Source of the DNA: Bacteroidota bacterium
GTDB taxonomy: Bacteria; Bacteroidota; Bacteroidia; 2-12-FULL-35-15
Direction: 5' to 3'
Assembly: GCA_947479085.1 (NCBI GenBank)
Contig: CANJYB010000008.1
Coordinates: 62,001-126,000, forward strand
Length of the DNA: 64,000 nt
Below are positions 30,257 to 39,335 of the stretch, one piece after another (the first letter of the stretch is position 1; every line of letters starts with the position of its first letter). Under the pieces are notes generated by a model. It was given only the letters and a program-made list of their open reading frames with translations, had not been told where the DNA came from and made no database searches. A program made the position numbers and the translations under genes.

Positions 30257-30340
30257 CAGCAAAATACGCCTGTGCCTGAGGGTATTTCGGGAGGATGCCG
30301 GTTAAACAGGACGTAGGGGGACGCTACGCTTAACTGGGGG
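30257..30340 (+). repeat. 84-bp direct repeat copy 2 (includes hairpin repeat copy e)
   Basis: 83/84 identical to 29754-29837 by direct reading. Confidence 0.95.
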
Positions 30341-30386
30341 TGCACAATCGTATTTTTACTTTTGTTTCCCTCCATTAAGCCCCCTG

Positions 30387-32573
30387 TCAGGCATCTTCCT
30401 TCCTTTTCTTTTTTTCGTTTTCTTTGCAAACCTTGCACCATACTCCCCTTTTGATACTATAAGGAGCCGCTTGCCACTGATGACCATTTGAGCAAACGAA
30501 CTGCAGTTTGGTTTCAAGGTTAATATATGCTGCAGACAAACATTTACCACCATTATCTGCTGCTATTTGCTGATAGGTTTCAATAGACCCCCTAGTTGCC
30601 TCTCCTCTTGTTTTATCATAGCACTGAGGACACCATGCACCTGTACTGACTACACTTGCTTTCGTTTTCCATATATGCCCTTGGCTACATTCAAATTCCA
30701 ATACCGTTTTATGATTCACATATTCATTGGATAAACATTTACCATTATGTTCGGCAGCAATAGTTATGTATCTTTCTATGGTTACAGTTGTTTTTCGCCC
30801 TATCTTTTTACCATTGCACTTTGTACACCATTTTCCACCCTTAATTTTTGAAGCTATGTCGGTCCAGCGATGTCCGTTTGCACATTCAAATAACAACCTT
30901 GAATGATTGTTTTTATAATCCGATGACAAACATTTACCATTATTTCCGGCTGCTATTTTATAATAGGTTTCAATCGAATCCCTTTGTCTTTCCGCTGCTT
31001 TTTTAATAGCACATTTAGGGCACCAGGTTCCCATTTTTATTCCATGGGCTTGTGTTTCCCACACATGTCCCTCTGCACATTCCATTTTTATCCGGGAATT
31101 CATGTTTTTATATTCCGTACTCAGGCATTTACCTCCTTTTTCTGTTGCTATGGTATGGTATATTTCTATCGAATCTCTATACTTCTCTGCTAATTTTAAT
31201 TTACCGCATTTCGGGCACCAGTTGCCCATTTTAATAGTATTAGGAATGGCTGCCCATTTATGCCCAAGGCCACATTCAAATTTAAGTTTTGATTTACTGT
31301 TAACATATTCTGATGATAAACATTTGCCTCCTTTTAATTCTGCAATCTCCTGGTACATTTCGATGGTGTGTCGAGACCTTTCGCCCTTTTTTTTATCAGC
31401 ACATTTAGGACACCAGCTTCCATTCTTAACATTCGCTCCGGATGCTTTCCATCTATGTCCTTCAGAACATTCAAAAACCAAATAAATATATCTGCTATTT
31501 TTATACTCAAATGAAATACATTTTCCATTATGTGAAGCTGCAATTTTATAGAAAGGTTCTAATGGACCTCTTCTGGTAAGGCCCGCTTGTTTATGGCCGC
31601 AAACCGAACACCAACATCCGCTTTTTATGGTTCCTGCAGCAGTTTTCCATCTATGTCCTTCAGCGCATTCAAACTCCAGCTTATCCTTGCTGCTTTTGTA
31701 TTCAGACGATAAGCATTTGCCTCCTTTTTCAGAAGCAATTTTATGAAACACATCAATAGAATCCCGCAGGCTTTCTAAAACACATTCCCGACACCATTGT
31801 CCACCTTTAATGTTATGTGTTGTTACAAAAAAATTATGTCCTTTAGCACATTCAAATTTAAGTTTGGAAGTGTTCTTAATATAGTTACCGGAGATATACT
31901 TACCACCTTTTTGAATAGCAATTGATTTAACAATTGCTATCTGTTCTTTACTGATTTTCTCCTGTGCACATTCCGGGCACCATCCGCCTCTTTTTATTAT
32001 GGCTGCATTTGTTTCCCAAACATGATCATTTTCGCAGGAAAAATTTAAACGGGTGCTATTATTAATATATTTTTCGGCTAAACATTTACCGCCTTTTTTT
32101 GCTGCAATTTCATTAAGTTCTTCCAATTGTTGCTTACTAATATCATCAGTAATACACGTTCTGCACCAGCCCCCTTCTTTTAATGTTTCAGCTTTGATTA
32201 CCCAGATATGACCATTCTTACAAATGCAAGCCACATTTCTACTGTCCTTAGGAAATTCTTTGGTTAAGCATTCCCCTCCCTTATCTTTTGCAATTTGTTT
32301 CAGTTCTTCCAGTATTTCTTCCCTGGTCTTTCTCTTTTTTAAGCATTGTTTACACCAGGCTCCCTGGTTCACCACTTTATAAGGGCTTTCCCAGCGGTGT
32401 CCCTTTTCACACATCCATTCCAACAAACTGTGTTCATCAATATATTCCTTGCTCAAACACTTGCCGCCATAGTGTTCGGCCAACTGTTGCATAGTGGTTA
32501 TGTCAGTAGTAGTTGCCATTTCATTAATTCCTCCACCAAAGATAAATAATTCCTGTAAATTAAATGAATACAT
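30387..32573 (-). CDS. Protein of 11 tandem treble-clef/zinc-ribbon-like repeats
   Basis: Eleven about 62-66 aa repeats of the form IAxxxGGKCLSxEYxNxxxxLxFxCxxGHxWxxxxxxIKxGxWCPxC; no catalytic domain seen. Likely start MATTTD at about 32519. Confidence 0.85.
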   Translation of the reverse strand: MYSFNLQELFIFGGGINEMATTTDITTMQQLAEHYGGKCLSKEYIDEHSLLEWMCEKGHRWESPYKVVNQGAWCKQCLKKRKTREEILEELKQIAKDKGGECLTKEFPKDSRNVACICKNGHIWVIKAETLKEGGWCRTCITDDISKQQLEELNEIAAKKGGKCLAEKYINNSTRLNFSCENDHVWETNAAIIKRGGWCPECAQEKISKEQIAIVKSIAIQKGGKYISGNYIKNTSKLKFECAKGHNFFVTTHNIKGGQWCRECVLESLRDSIDVFHKIASEKGGKCLSSEYKSSKDKLEFECAEGHRWKTAAGTIKSGCWCSVCGHKQAGLTRRGPLEPFYKIAASHNGKCISFEYKNSRYIYLVFECSEGHRWKASGANVKNGSWCPKCADKKKGERSRHTIEMYQEIAELKGGKCLSSEYVNSKSKLKFECGLGHKWAAIPNTIKMGNWCPKCGKLKLAEKYRDSIEIYHTIATEKGGKCLSTEYKNMNSRIKMECAEGHVWETQAHGIKMGTWCPKCAIKKAAERQRDSIETYYKIAAGNNGKCLSSDYKNNHSRLLFECANGHRWTDIASKIKGGKWCTKCNGKKIGRKTTVTIERYITIAAEHNGKCLSNEYVNHKTVLEFECSQGHIWKTKASVVSTGAWCPQCYDKTRGEATRGSIETYQQIAADNGGKCLSAAYINLETKLQFVCSNGHQWQAAPYSIKRGVWCKVCKENEKKKRKEDA

Positions 32574-32626
32574 TTTTTATAATCCGGTAAATAAAAACTT
32601 AACTAAAAGCTATAAACGCTCCCTTT

Positions 32627-32803
32627 GCACCCGACCCGCGTGAGTATCCTTTTTTTGATTGGACAGTTAGTAAGGAGCTTTAACCTCCAGATCAGGAAAG
32701 GACCGGATTCGGAGGGAGGAGGTGATTAAAAAAAAGATACCGTGCGAGGGCGGGAAGACAGGTGGATAGAGGGGATAAAGTGTCTGCCCTGATTATTATT
32801 ATT
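32627..32803. repeat. MITE-like element copy 2
   Basis: gcacccgacccgcgtgagtatccttttttt...aaaaaaaagataccgtgcgagggcgggaagacagg...agtgtctgccctgattattatt; centre differs from copy 1. Confidence 0.75.
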
Positions 32804-32828
32804 GTTTCGTCAATCGAATGGAATGTAT

Positions 32829-32863
32829 TACCCCTGTCAGGGTTTTGAACCCTGACAGGGGTA
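32829..32863. repeat. Perfect 16-bp inverted repeat, 3-nt loop
   Basis: TACCCCTGTCAGGGTT-TTG-AACCCTGACAGGGGTA; half-site also at about 8271-8287. Confidence 0.95.
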
Positions 32864-32883
32864 GCAGGAAATGGCTAAGCAAA

Positions 32884-33171
32884 GGCAAACACAGAGGGGG
32901 GAATAAAAAGGAAGCAAAGGAATATTAATTAAAAAAATGACACACCCCCTACCCCTCTCGCTTTCGCTAATGCAAACACACAGAGGGGAATAAAAAAAGA
33001 AGCAAAACAAATCTTAATAAAGAAAAACACACCCCTACCCCCTCTCGCTTTCGCAAAGGCAAACACACAGAGGGGAATAAAAAAAGAAGCAGAAAAATAT
33101 TAATTAAAAAAATGACACACCCCCTACCCCCTCTCGCTTTCGCTAATGCAAACACACAGAGGGGAATAATT
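32884..33171. repeat. Tandem repeat, about 87-90 bp unit, about 3.3 copies
   Basis: gcaaacacacagaggggaataaaaaaagaagca...acaccccctaccccctctcgctttcgctaatg repeated. Confidence 0.92.
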
Positions 33172-33211
33172 ACATTCAGGTAAACATTCCCGCTATTCAT
33201 CGCATCGGGAG

Positions 33212-33240
33212 ATTGTGCAACTATTTATTAGTTACTTTTG
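33212..33240 (+). promoter_or_regulatory. Bacteroidota-type promoter (-33 TTG, -7 TACTTTTG)
   Basis: gaTTGtgcaactatttattagtTACTTTTG, 17-bp spacer, upstream of MKKSIILL start at 33269. Confidence 0.55.
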
Positions 33241-33268
33241 TACATATAAATTTAAAATCTATACGAAA

Positions 33269-33757
33269 ATGAAAAAATCAATTATCCTTTTAGCCGCAGC
33301 AGTTCTAGGAATTGCGGGCTTACAGTCGTGTAAAAAAGAACACCATCCTCCTGTACCTGTTACTACTGATTTGAACATTACGCTGAAGCAAAACGAAGCG
33401 TACACATTTACTTTGCCTGCCAACCCTACTCCAATACCTTATAAAATTACCAGCCAGGCGGGGCATTACAGCATAAGCGAAGTATCGAAAGATGCATCAG
33501 GAAATACTGTGTACCTATATACTCCTGCTTTAAATTATACAGGGACTGATAAAGTGAGTGTGGCTGATACCAAAGATGGCGGACCTGACCATGGAAATGG
33601 CGGTGGGTGCGGACATCATCATGGCGGCCACGAGGGCAATGATGGTGATGAGGATGATGTGCAACCGAATATTGTTAATATTAATTTTACAATTGGTACC
33701 GGCACTACCACCAATACAACTGCCACAGAGCATACCGTTTTTACCCCTAGTTTTTAG
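33269..33757 (+). CDS. Putative lipoprotein with Gly/His/Asp-rich segment
   Basis: MKKSIILLAAAVLGIAGLQSCKKE lipobox; DGGPDHGNGGGCGHHHGGHEGNDGDEDD. ORF track start 33215 lies upstream of the predicted promoter -7. Confidence 0.75.
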   Translation: MKKSIILLAAAVLGIAGLQSCKKEHHPPVPVTTDLNITLKQNEAYTFTLPANPTPIPYKITSQAGHYSISEVSKDASGNTVYLYTPALNYTGTDKVSVADTKDGGPDHGNGGGCGHHHGGHEGNDGDEDDVQPNIVNINFTIGTGTTTNTTATEHTVFTPSF

Positions 33758-33785
33758 TTTATAGTTTGTGATTATAGTTTGAATG

Positions 33786-33818
33786 AACCGCTGCCTTAAA
33801 AAGCAGCGGTTTTTTTTG
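33786..33818 (+). terminator. Intrinsic terminator
   Basis: AACCGCTGC-CTTAAAAA-GCAGCGGTT then T-run; ORF-track mtaB start (33783) overlaps this, so the true start is downstream. Confidence 0.88.
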
Positions 33819-33836
33819 TACTTTCGCAGTCCAAAA

Positions 33837-35177
33837 ATGACAAAAAAAGTAGCATTTCATACATTAGGTTGTAAACTGAATTTTTCGGAAACGAGCACCA
33901 TTGCGCGTTTGTTCGAAGAACAGGATTATCAGAAGGTGGATTTTAAAGAGCCTTCGGATATTTATGTTATCAATACCTGTTCGGTAACAGCCAATGCGGA
34001 CAAGGAATGTAAGCTGATAGTAAAATCAGCATTGAGTGTTTCGCCCGATGCGTACATAGTGGTAGTGGGATGTTATGCCCAGCTGAAACCGGAAGAAATA
34101 GCCAACATAGAAGGTGTGGATTTAGTATTAGGTGCTTCTGAGAAATTCAAATTATTGAACTACCTGAACGACCTTACCAAGAAAACGAAAGCGGAAATAT
34201 ACAGTTGCGAAATAGAGGAAGCCAACTTTTTTGTGGATTCCTATTCCTTTGGCGACCGTACCCGTGTGTTCCTGAAAGTGCAGGATGGCTGCGATTACAA
34301 TTGTTCGTTTTGTACCATTCCTTTGGCTAGAGGTAAAAGCCGCAGCGACAGTATCGAAAATGCGGTGAACAATGCAAAGAAAGTTGCTGAACAGGGTAAA
34401 AAGGAAATAGTGCTGACGGGTGTTAACCTTGGGGATTTTGGGAAAGGAGGGGCGAGAGCCGGTGACGAAGGACGAGGGACGAGAGATACTTTTTTAGAAT
34501 TGGTAAAGGAAATGGACAAGGTGGAAGGGATAGAACGTATACGGATTTCGTCCATTGAACCCAACCTGCTGAAAGATGAGACGATTGAATATGTTTCCAA
34601 ATCGGCCCGTTTTGTTCCTCATTTTCATATTCCATTACAATCAGGAAGTAATAAAATACTGAAAGCCATGCGCAGGAGATACCTTCGGGAACTCTATGCC
34701 GACAGGGTAGCTACCATCAAATCGCTGATGCCGCATTGCTGCATTGGTGTGGATGTGATCGTTGGTTTTCCGGGAGAAACGGATGAAGATTTCCTGGAAA
34801 CCTATAATTTCCTGAATGAATTAAACATTTCTTACCTGCATGTTTTTACCTATTCCGAACGTGATAATACAGATGCTATACTGCTGAAAAATGTGGTTCC
34901 GGTAGCTGTTCGCAAAAAAAGAAATAAAATGTTGCGCATACTATCCGCTAAAAAACTTCGTAGTTTTTATGAAGCGCACTTGGGCGAAACCCGCACCGTA
35001 TTGTTCGAAGCCGACCACAAGGAAGGTTTTATGCATGGCTTTACAGATAATTATATTAAGGTGAAAACTCCTTATAACCCAGCCTTGATTAACCAATTGA
35101 GAGAAGTAACCCTTGATGCTTTGGATGCAGATGGTGAAGTGTTGGTGAGTTTTTTGGAGAAGGAATTAGTGGGGTGA
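33837..35177 (+). CDS. mtaB: tRNA (N6-threonylcarbamoyladenosine(37)-C2)-methylthiotransferase MtaB
   Basis: MTKKVAFHTLGCKLNFSET, VQDGCDYNCSFCTIPLARGKSRS (radical SAM CxxxCxxC), LTGVNLGDFG. Confidence 0.95.
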   Translation: MTKKVAFHTLGCKLNFSETSTIARLFEEQDYQKVDFKEPSDIYVINTCSVTANADKECKLIVKSALSVSPDAYIVVVGCYAQLKPEEIANIEGVDLVLGASEKFKLLNYLNDLTKKTKAEIYSCEIEEANFFVDSYSFGDRTRVFLKVQDGCDYNCSFCTIPLARGKSRSDSIENAVNNAKKVAEQGKKEIVLTGVNLGDFGKGGARAGDEGRGTRDTFLELVKEMDKVEGIERIRISSIEPNLLKDETIEYVSKSARFVPHFHIPLQSGSNKILKAMRRRYLRELYADRVATIKSLMPHCCIGVDVIVGFPGETDEDFLETYNFLNELNISYLHVFTYSERDNTDAILLKNVVPVAVRKKRNKMLRILSAKKLRSFYEAHLGETRTVLFEADHKEGFMHGFTDNYIKVKTPYNPALINQLREVTLDALDADGEVLVSFLEKELVG

Positions 35178-35198
35178 TGGAGAAAGTAATTCTGATTT

Positions 35199-35291
35199 AA
35201 CCGCAGAGAAAAAGGAGGAATTCGAAGAGAGCCGGGGAGACAAGTTATATTTTCTGCGGCTCTCTAATTTTCTCAGCGTTTCTCTGCGGTT
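35199..35291. repeat. Palindromic interspersed element with nested inverted repeats
   Basis: AACCGCAGAGAAA (35199-35211) / TTTCTCTGCGGTT (35279-35291), inner AGAGAGCC (35226) / GGCTCTCT (35258). Confidence 0.85.
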
Positions 35292-35443
35292 TATTTCAAA
35301 TCTCTTCTGAACAATTTTTCAACAATATTTTTTGCAATCAGCACAATTTCAATCATTTATTATTAACAACCAAAACACACTCCTTATACAGCCTCCCTTC
35401 TGACTATATTTGAGCATTAAATAATTTTATATAACTATAAAAG

Positions 35444-38128
35444 ATGCTTACAAGAATATCGTTAATCAACTCGAAAGGTTACGGAAAAGCCGAACTGAAA
35501 TTAGACAACTGCGACTCCCTTCAGTTGGTAGGGCCCAATAATATCGGGAAAAGTACGTTGATTTATGCATTGAACTTTTTGTTCATTGTGGACGGACAGA
35601 AAATGTCGTTCAGTGGGCAACGTAAAGGGGATAAGGAAACCATTCACCATTATTTCCCGACTCATAATAAAAGTTTCCTGGTGTTTGAAGTTAACAAGCA
35701 GGGGTATTACTGTATCCTCGTAAAAGCAACTACTGAATGGGAACTGGAGTATTACAAGATAGAAAGCGAATACAACGAAGAGTTCTTTTTCGACAGCCAG
35801 GAAAAGCACCGTATCCGTAGCTTTGATGAAATAGAAATGGTATTAAACTCCAAAGGTGTTGAGTATAGAAAATATGCTAATAAAACAGAGGTGTTTAACG
35901 AAGTATACAAAAGAGGAAAAAACAACAATGCAGTGGTATGGCTGGAAGATGCTGTAAAAACGGATGGTTTGAGTAATAACTTCTCTAAGATTTACCGTTA
36001 CTTAATCAACTCCAAGTTGATTACCAACAAAACCCTTAAGGATTCGTTGATTATAGCGGATAACAGGGAGAATGAAGGGTTGAACTTTTCGCAACGAAAC
36101 AAAACAGATATTCTTAGTTTATTAAAAGCAAATCAGGAAATACGCAATATAAAAGGCATTCAGCACGACTTCCTTGAATTCAGAGAAACCGTTCGTGTGT
36201 TTAATTCAAAATCAAAAATAGTAAGTGAATTGCTTTACTCTTTTAATAAAGCCTATATCACTGCTATTCCGCAGTTTGAAAACACCATCGTGGAAAAAGG
36301 ACAAGGTGTTACTTCCATTCAAAATGAAATAAACGAAATACTTCAGCCAAAAGAGTTGGATTTTGCAACCCGCATAGGTGAAAAGAAATCGGATATAAAA
36401 AACAAAACCAATTATTACCTGGATAAACAGGCAGAACTAAACGAAATCAATAAGTTTGAAACCATCGACTTTTTGACCGAACAGTTAAAAAACCTGGACA
36501 AATCGCGTAAGGAGATTGAGTCGCGTATTACTACCATTGAATCTCAGAAACTTTCGAGCAAACAATTGGAAATGCGTTTGGATAAAATCAATCAGCAGAT
36601 TGCCATTACCGAAAAACAAATTGATGGTTACAATAACTTATTAATCCATAAAATTTCGGATGATGAGGATGTGAAGAAACTATTAAACACTGTCCTTTCG
36701 GAACAGGTTGCAAGTTTATCGAGCAAACAGATTAAAAAACCTATCAAGAAAATCTCTAACAAATTAATGAGCATTTTTGATGGAGAGATTGATATTTCGA
36801 AAGGCTTAATATTAAAAGAATTCAAATCCATCAAGGAATTTAAAGATGAATTGAAAGCGTTGGAGCACGAGAAAAACCAAACGCTGGAATTGTTAAAAGT
36901 AGTTACTGACAAGGAAAAAACAGATTCGAAGTTAAAACAGATTATTGTTGACATCGAAGAGATAAAAGAGAAAATCAAAAAGATTGTGAGCAAACCACAA
37001 TTGGAGAAACACCTTGCTTCTGTGCAGGCAGAAATTAAGAAATTAACAGGAGAGCAAAACGATCTGGATGAATCATTAAAAGATTTGGTGAAAGAGATTG
37101 CTCAGAAACAAATTGCTTTGGAAGCGTTGCAGGATGAGCGAAGAAACTTTGAAGTTCGCTTGAAAGAACTGAAAGAACGCAAAATGGAAGTGGAAACCAT
37201 CACCGACATTGAGCCGACTGAATTTGAAACCACCGACAACTTAGATCACATTTACCAGAAAATACGCATCCACCAAAATGACAGGATGGATATTAAACTG
37301 AACAAAGGCAGAGTGTTCGATAGTTTGAAAAACAAACTGAACAATGACATTGCCGATGAGGAAGAGTTCATCAAATTTGTACAGGAAGAAATTCTTTGTT
37401 TGAGTGATAAAGAAAGAAGTATTGATGGTTTGTTGCAAAGTATCTCCATGCAGTTTGCTACACCTGCTCATGCGCTTATTAAACGTTACGAAGAGTTCAA
37501 ACAATTTGTTTACACAAAATTTAATACCAAACTTTCTAAAACTCGCATCTCCAACATCGAATCGATGAGAGTAGAGTTATTGGATAACGAAAGAATCATT
37601 GGTGAGTTAAAACAAATCAGCGCGATACAGGAGTTCAACGGGCAAATGAGTTTTGAATTTGACCAATCGGAAAACTTAAAAACATTGAACAGCTACCTGG
37701 ATACCGGTAAGAAAATAAACTTTGATGAATTGTTCAACATCCAGTTGGTATTGACTATACAGGGAAGTGAAAAACATGTGGACCTTGCCAACCAGGTGGA
37801 ATCGGACGGAACAGACAGGATGATTCGTTTGGTAATGATTATGTCCATCATCAACCGTTTGGCGGTAACCGATGAGGAAAACAAAATTGTTCTCTTTATA
37901 GATGAAGTAGCAACCATTGATAAACAAAACCGTCCGGAGATTGTGAAGTTCTGTAACGAACATTTCTTCATCCCTATTTTTGCGGCACCGGATGCAGTGG
38001 AAGGATTCAACAAATACTATTTTATCTATCCTTCCAAAAACAAAATCAACATCAATGAAAAGCAAAATGCTATTGTAGTTGAGAAAAACGGAGTGATAGA
38101 AAAGATTGCTAAAAAAGTAAAGTCATAA
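35444..38128 (+). CDS. SMC/MukB-like ATPase of a condensin-like complex (MksB-like)
   Basis: Walker A GPNNIGKST; long coiled coil; SDGTDRMIRLVMIMSI signature-like; Walker B/tail VLFIDEVATIDKQNRPEIVKFCNEHFFIPIFAAPDAVEG resembling the MukB C-terminus (DEAARLD...LIIAAPE). Confidence 0.8.
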   Translation: MLTRISLINSKGYGKAELKLDNCDSLQLVGPNNIGKSTLIYALNFLFIVDGQKMSFSGQRKGDKETIHHYFPTHNKSFLVFEVNKQGYYCILVKATTEWELEYYKIESEYNEEFFFDSQEKHRIRSFDEIEMVLNSKGVEYRKYANKTEVFNEVYKRGKNNNAVVWLEDAVKTDGLSNNFSKIYRYLINSKLITNKTLKDSLIIADNRENEGLNFSQRNKTDILSLLKANQEIRNIKGIQHDFLEFRETVRVFNSKSKIVSELLYSFNKAYITAIPQFENTIVEKGQGVTSIQNEINEILQPKELDFATRIGEKKSDIKNKTNYYLDKQAELNEINKFETIDFLTEQLKNLDKSRKEIESRITTIESQKLSSKQLEMRLDKINQQIAITEKQIDGYNNLLIHKISDDEDVKKLLNTVLSEQVASLSSKQIKKPIKKISNKLMSIFDGEIDISKGLILKEFKSIKEFKDELKALEHEKNQTLELLKVVTDKEKTDSKLKQIIVDIEEIKEKIKKIVSKPQLEKHLASVQAEIKKLTGEQNDLDESLKDLVKEIAQKQIALEALQDERRNFEVRLKELKERKMEVETITDIEPTEFETTDNLDHIYQKIRIHQNDRMDIKLNKGRVFDSLKNKLNNDIADEEEFIKFVQEEILCLSDKERSIDGLLQSISMQFATPAHALIKRYEEFKQFVYTKFNTKLSKTRISNIESMRVELLDNERIIGELKQISAIQEFNGQMSFEFDQSENLKTLNSYLDTGKKINFDELFNIQLVLTIQGSEKHVDLANQVESDGTDRMIRLVMIMSIINRLAVTDEENKIVLFIDEVATIDKQNRPEIVKFCNEHFFIPIFAAPDAVEGFNKYYFIYPSKNKININEKQNAIVVEKNGVIEKIAKKVKS

Positions 38129-38141
38129 TTAAACTATTAAA

Positions 38142-39335
38142 ATGAAGGCAGAACCAAGAACCGTACTCCGATTTTTATTAGAGTATTTTGATATAATAAA
38201 GGACCTGTTTGATACTCAGACAAAGGACAACATCATTACCTACGAGGTAATGAATGAAATTACATCCAAACATAAAATGGATGTAAAGATTCAGTTGCTG
38301 GAATACAAAATCATAAGCAATGTGGCGGAGAACTACCAGTTTCGTCCTGTATTTGCCAGCCTTATTGAATTTATCCTGAGCGAATTCAAACCGATGCTAC
38401 CCGAAACCATTGAAAAGTATCATGTTTCAATTGGTGAATTGTTTCGCAAAATACGTGAGAACATCAATGGAGATAAAGTAATTTTGAATCAACGGATAAC
38501 AGAGTTAAGCAATGAAATTAATAATTTCTATGAATCAGTTGAAAAGAATACACTTGCATTATTGAATGAAACACGTGAATTAAAAGCAAATGTAAAAAAA
38601 GTGGATTACCGGGAAAAGATCATTCGTGCTTCCCGATGGATTGACGAATACATCATCCCGCTTAATAAAATCCTGGATTTGAATCATTCCACTTCATTAA
38701 CTACCAAGCTATACGAAGTATCGGAATATACTAATCGTTATCGTTTGAATTTTGATGATGAAAGTACGCGTATACAGTTTGAGAAACTTTATTTCTCGTT
38801 GATACAAGTGAATGATAATTTGTTGCGCCAGTCAAAAATACTGACCAATGAATTATTGCCATTGATTGAGCGCATTCGTACCGAATCTATTATTCTTACC
38901 GGTTGGATTAATTTCTTAAAAGCACCTCATAAGAAAAAAGTGCCGAAAATACTGGAATCAAAAAGAAATTACATTTACTCAAAAGATACGTTCTTTAATG
39001 CTGCTGAATTTTTTGATGCATTTAAAAATGATGTGGATGTATTTATTGAAGACGAAGAATACGAAGATGAAAAATGGATTTTTGATAAACAACTTTATAA
39101 AGACAAGTTAAAGGATAATTTACCGGTAACGGATTTCTTTAAATGGTGTAATAAAACATTGAAAGAAGACTATAAAAAAGTAGAGATTGAAAAATTCTTT
39201 GCTTTAACATCATTAGCTTTTGATGATGACCTTCAGTTGGAATACCCTGTGAAAGCAGAGTTTGATAAAATAAAAATAAACGATTTAACATTAACAGTAC
39301 CAAAAATTACAATCAATAATCATGGAATATCCTAA
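38142..39335 (+). CDS. Putative kleisin/MukF-MksF-like subunit
   Basis: Helical protein with wHTH-like N-terminus directly between the SMC-like and MksE-like genes; function inferred from position and size. Confidence 0.6.
   Translation: MKAEPRTVLRFLLEYFDIIKDLFDTQTKDNIITYEVMNEITSKHKMDVKIQLLEYKIISNVAENYQFRPVFASLIEFILSEFKPMLPETIEKYHVSIGELFRKIRENINGDKVILNQRITELSNEINNFYESVEKNTLALLNETRELKANVKKVDYREKIIRASRWIDEYIIPLNKILDLNHSTSLTTKLYEVSEYTNRYRLNFDDESTRIQFEKLYFSLIQVNDNLLRQSKILTNELLPLIERIRTESIILTGWINFLKAPHKKKVPKILESKRNYIYSKDTFFNAAEFFDAFKNDVDVFIEDEEYEDEKWIFDKQLYKDKLKDNLPVTDFFKWCNKTLKEDYKKVEIEKFFALTSLAFDDDLQLEYPVKAEFDKIKINDLTLTVPKITINNHGIS

Noticed and set aside
27661-30340. Integron attC sites (GTTRRRY/RYYYAAC-like heptamers flank the hairpin repeat)
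   Set aside because: GTTAAAC...GCCCAAC is in the opposite order to attC core sites, and no integrase is visible; kept only as a REP/MITE-like repeat.
30984-32549. Plus-strand ORFs within the zinc-finger repeat gene
   Set aside because: Antisense to a strongly patterned coding sequence.
32967-33200. 77-aa minus-strand ORF
   Set aside because: Translation of the 88-bp tandem repeats.
33783-33836. Upstream start of mtaB in ORF track
   Set aside because: Overlaps a strong intrinsic terminator; conserved N-terminus begins at 33837.
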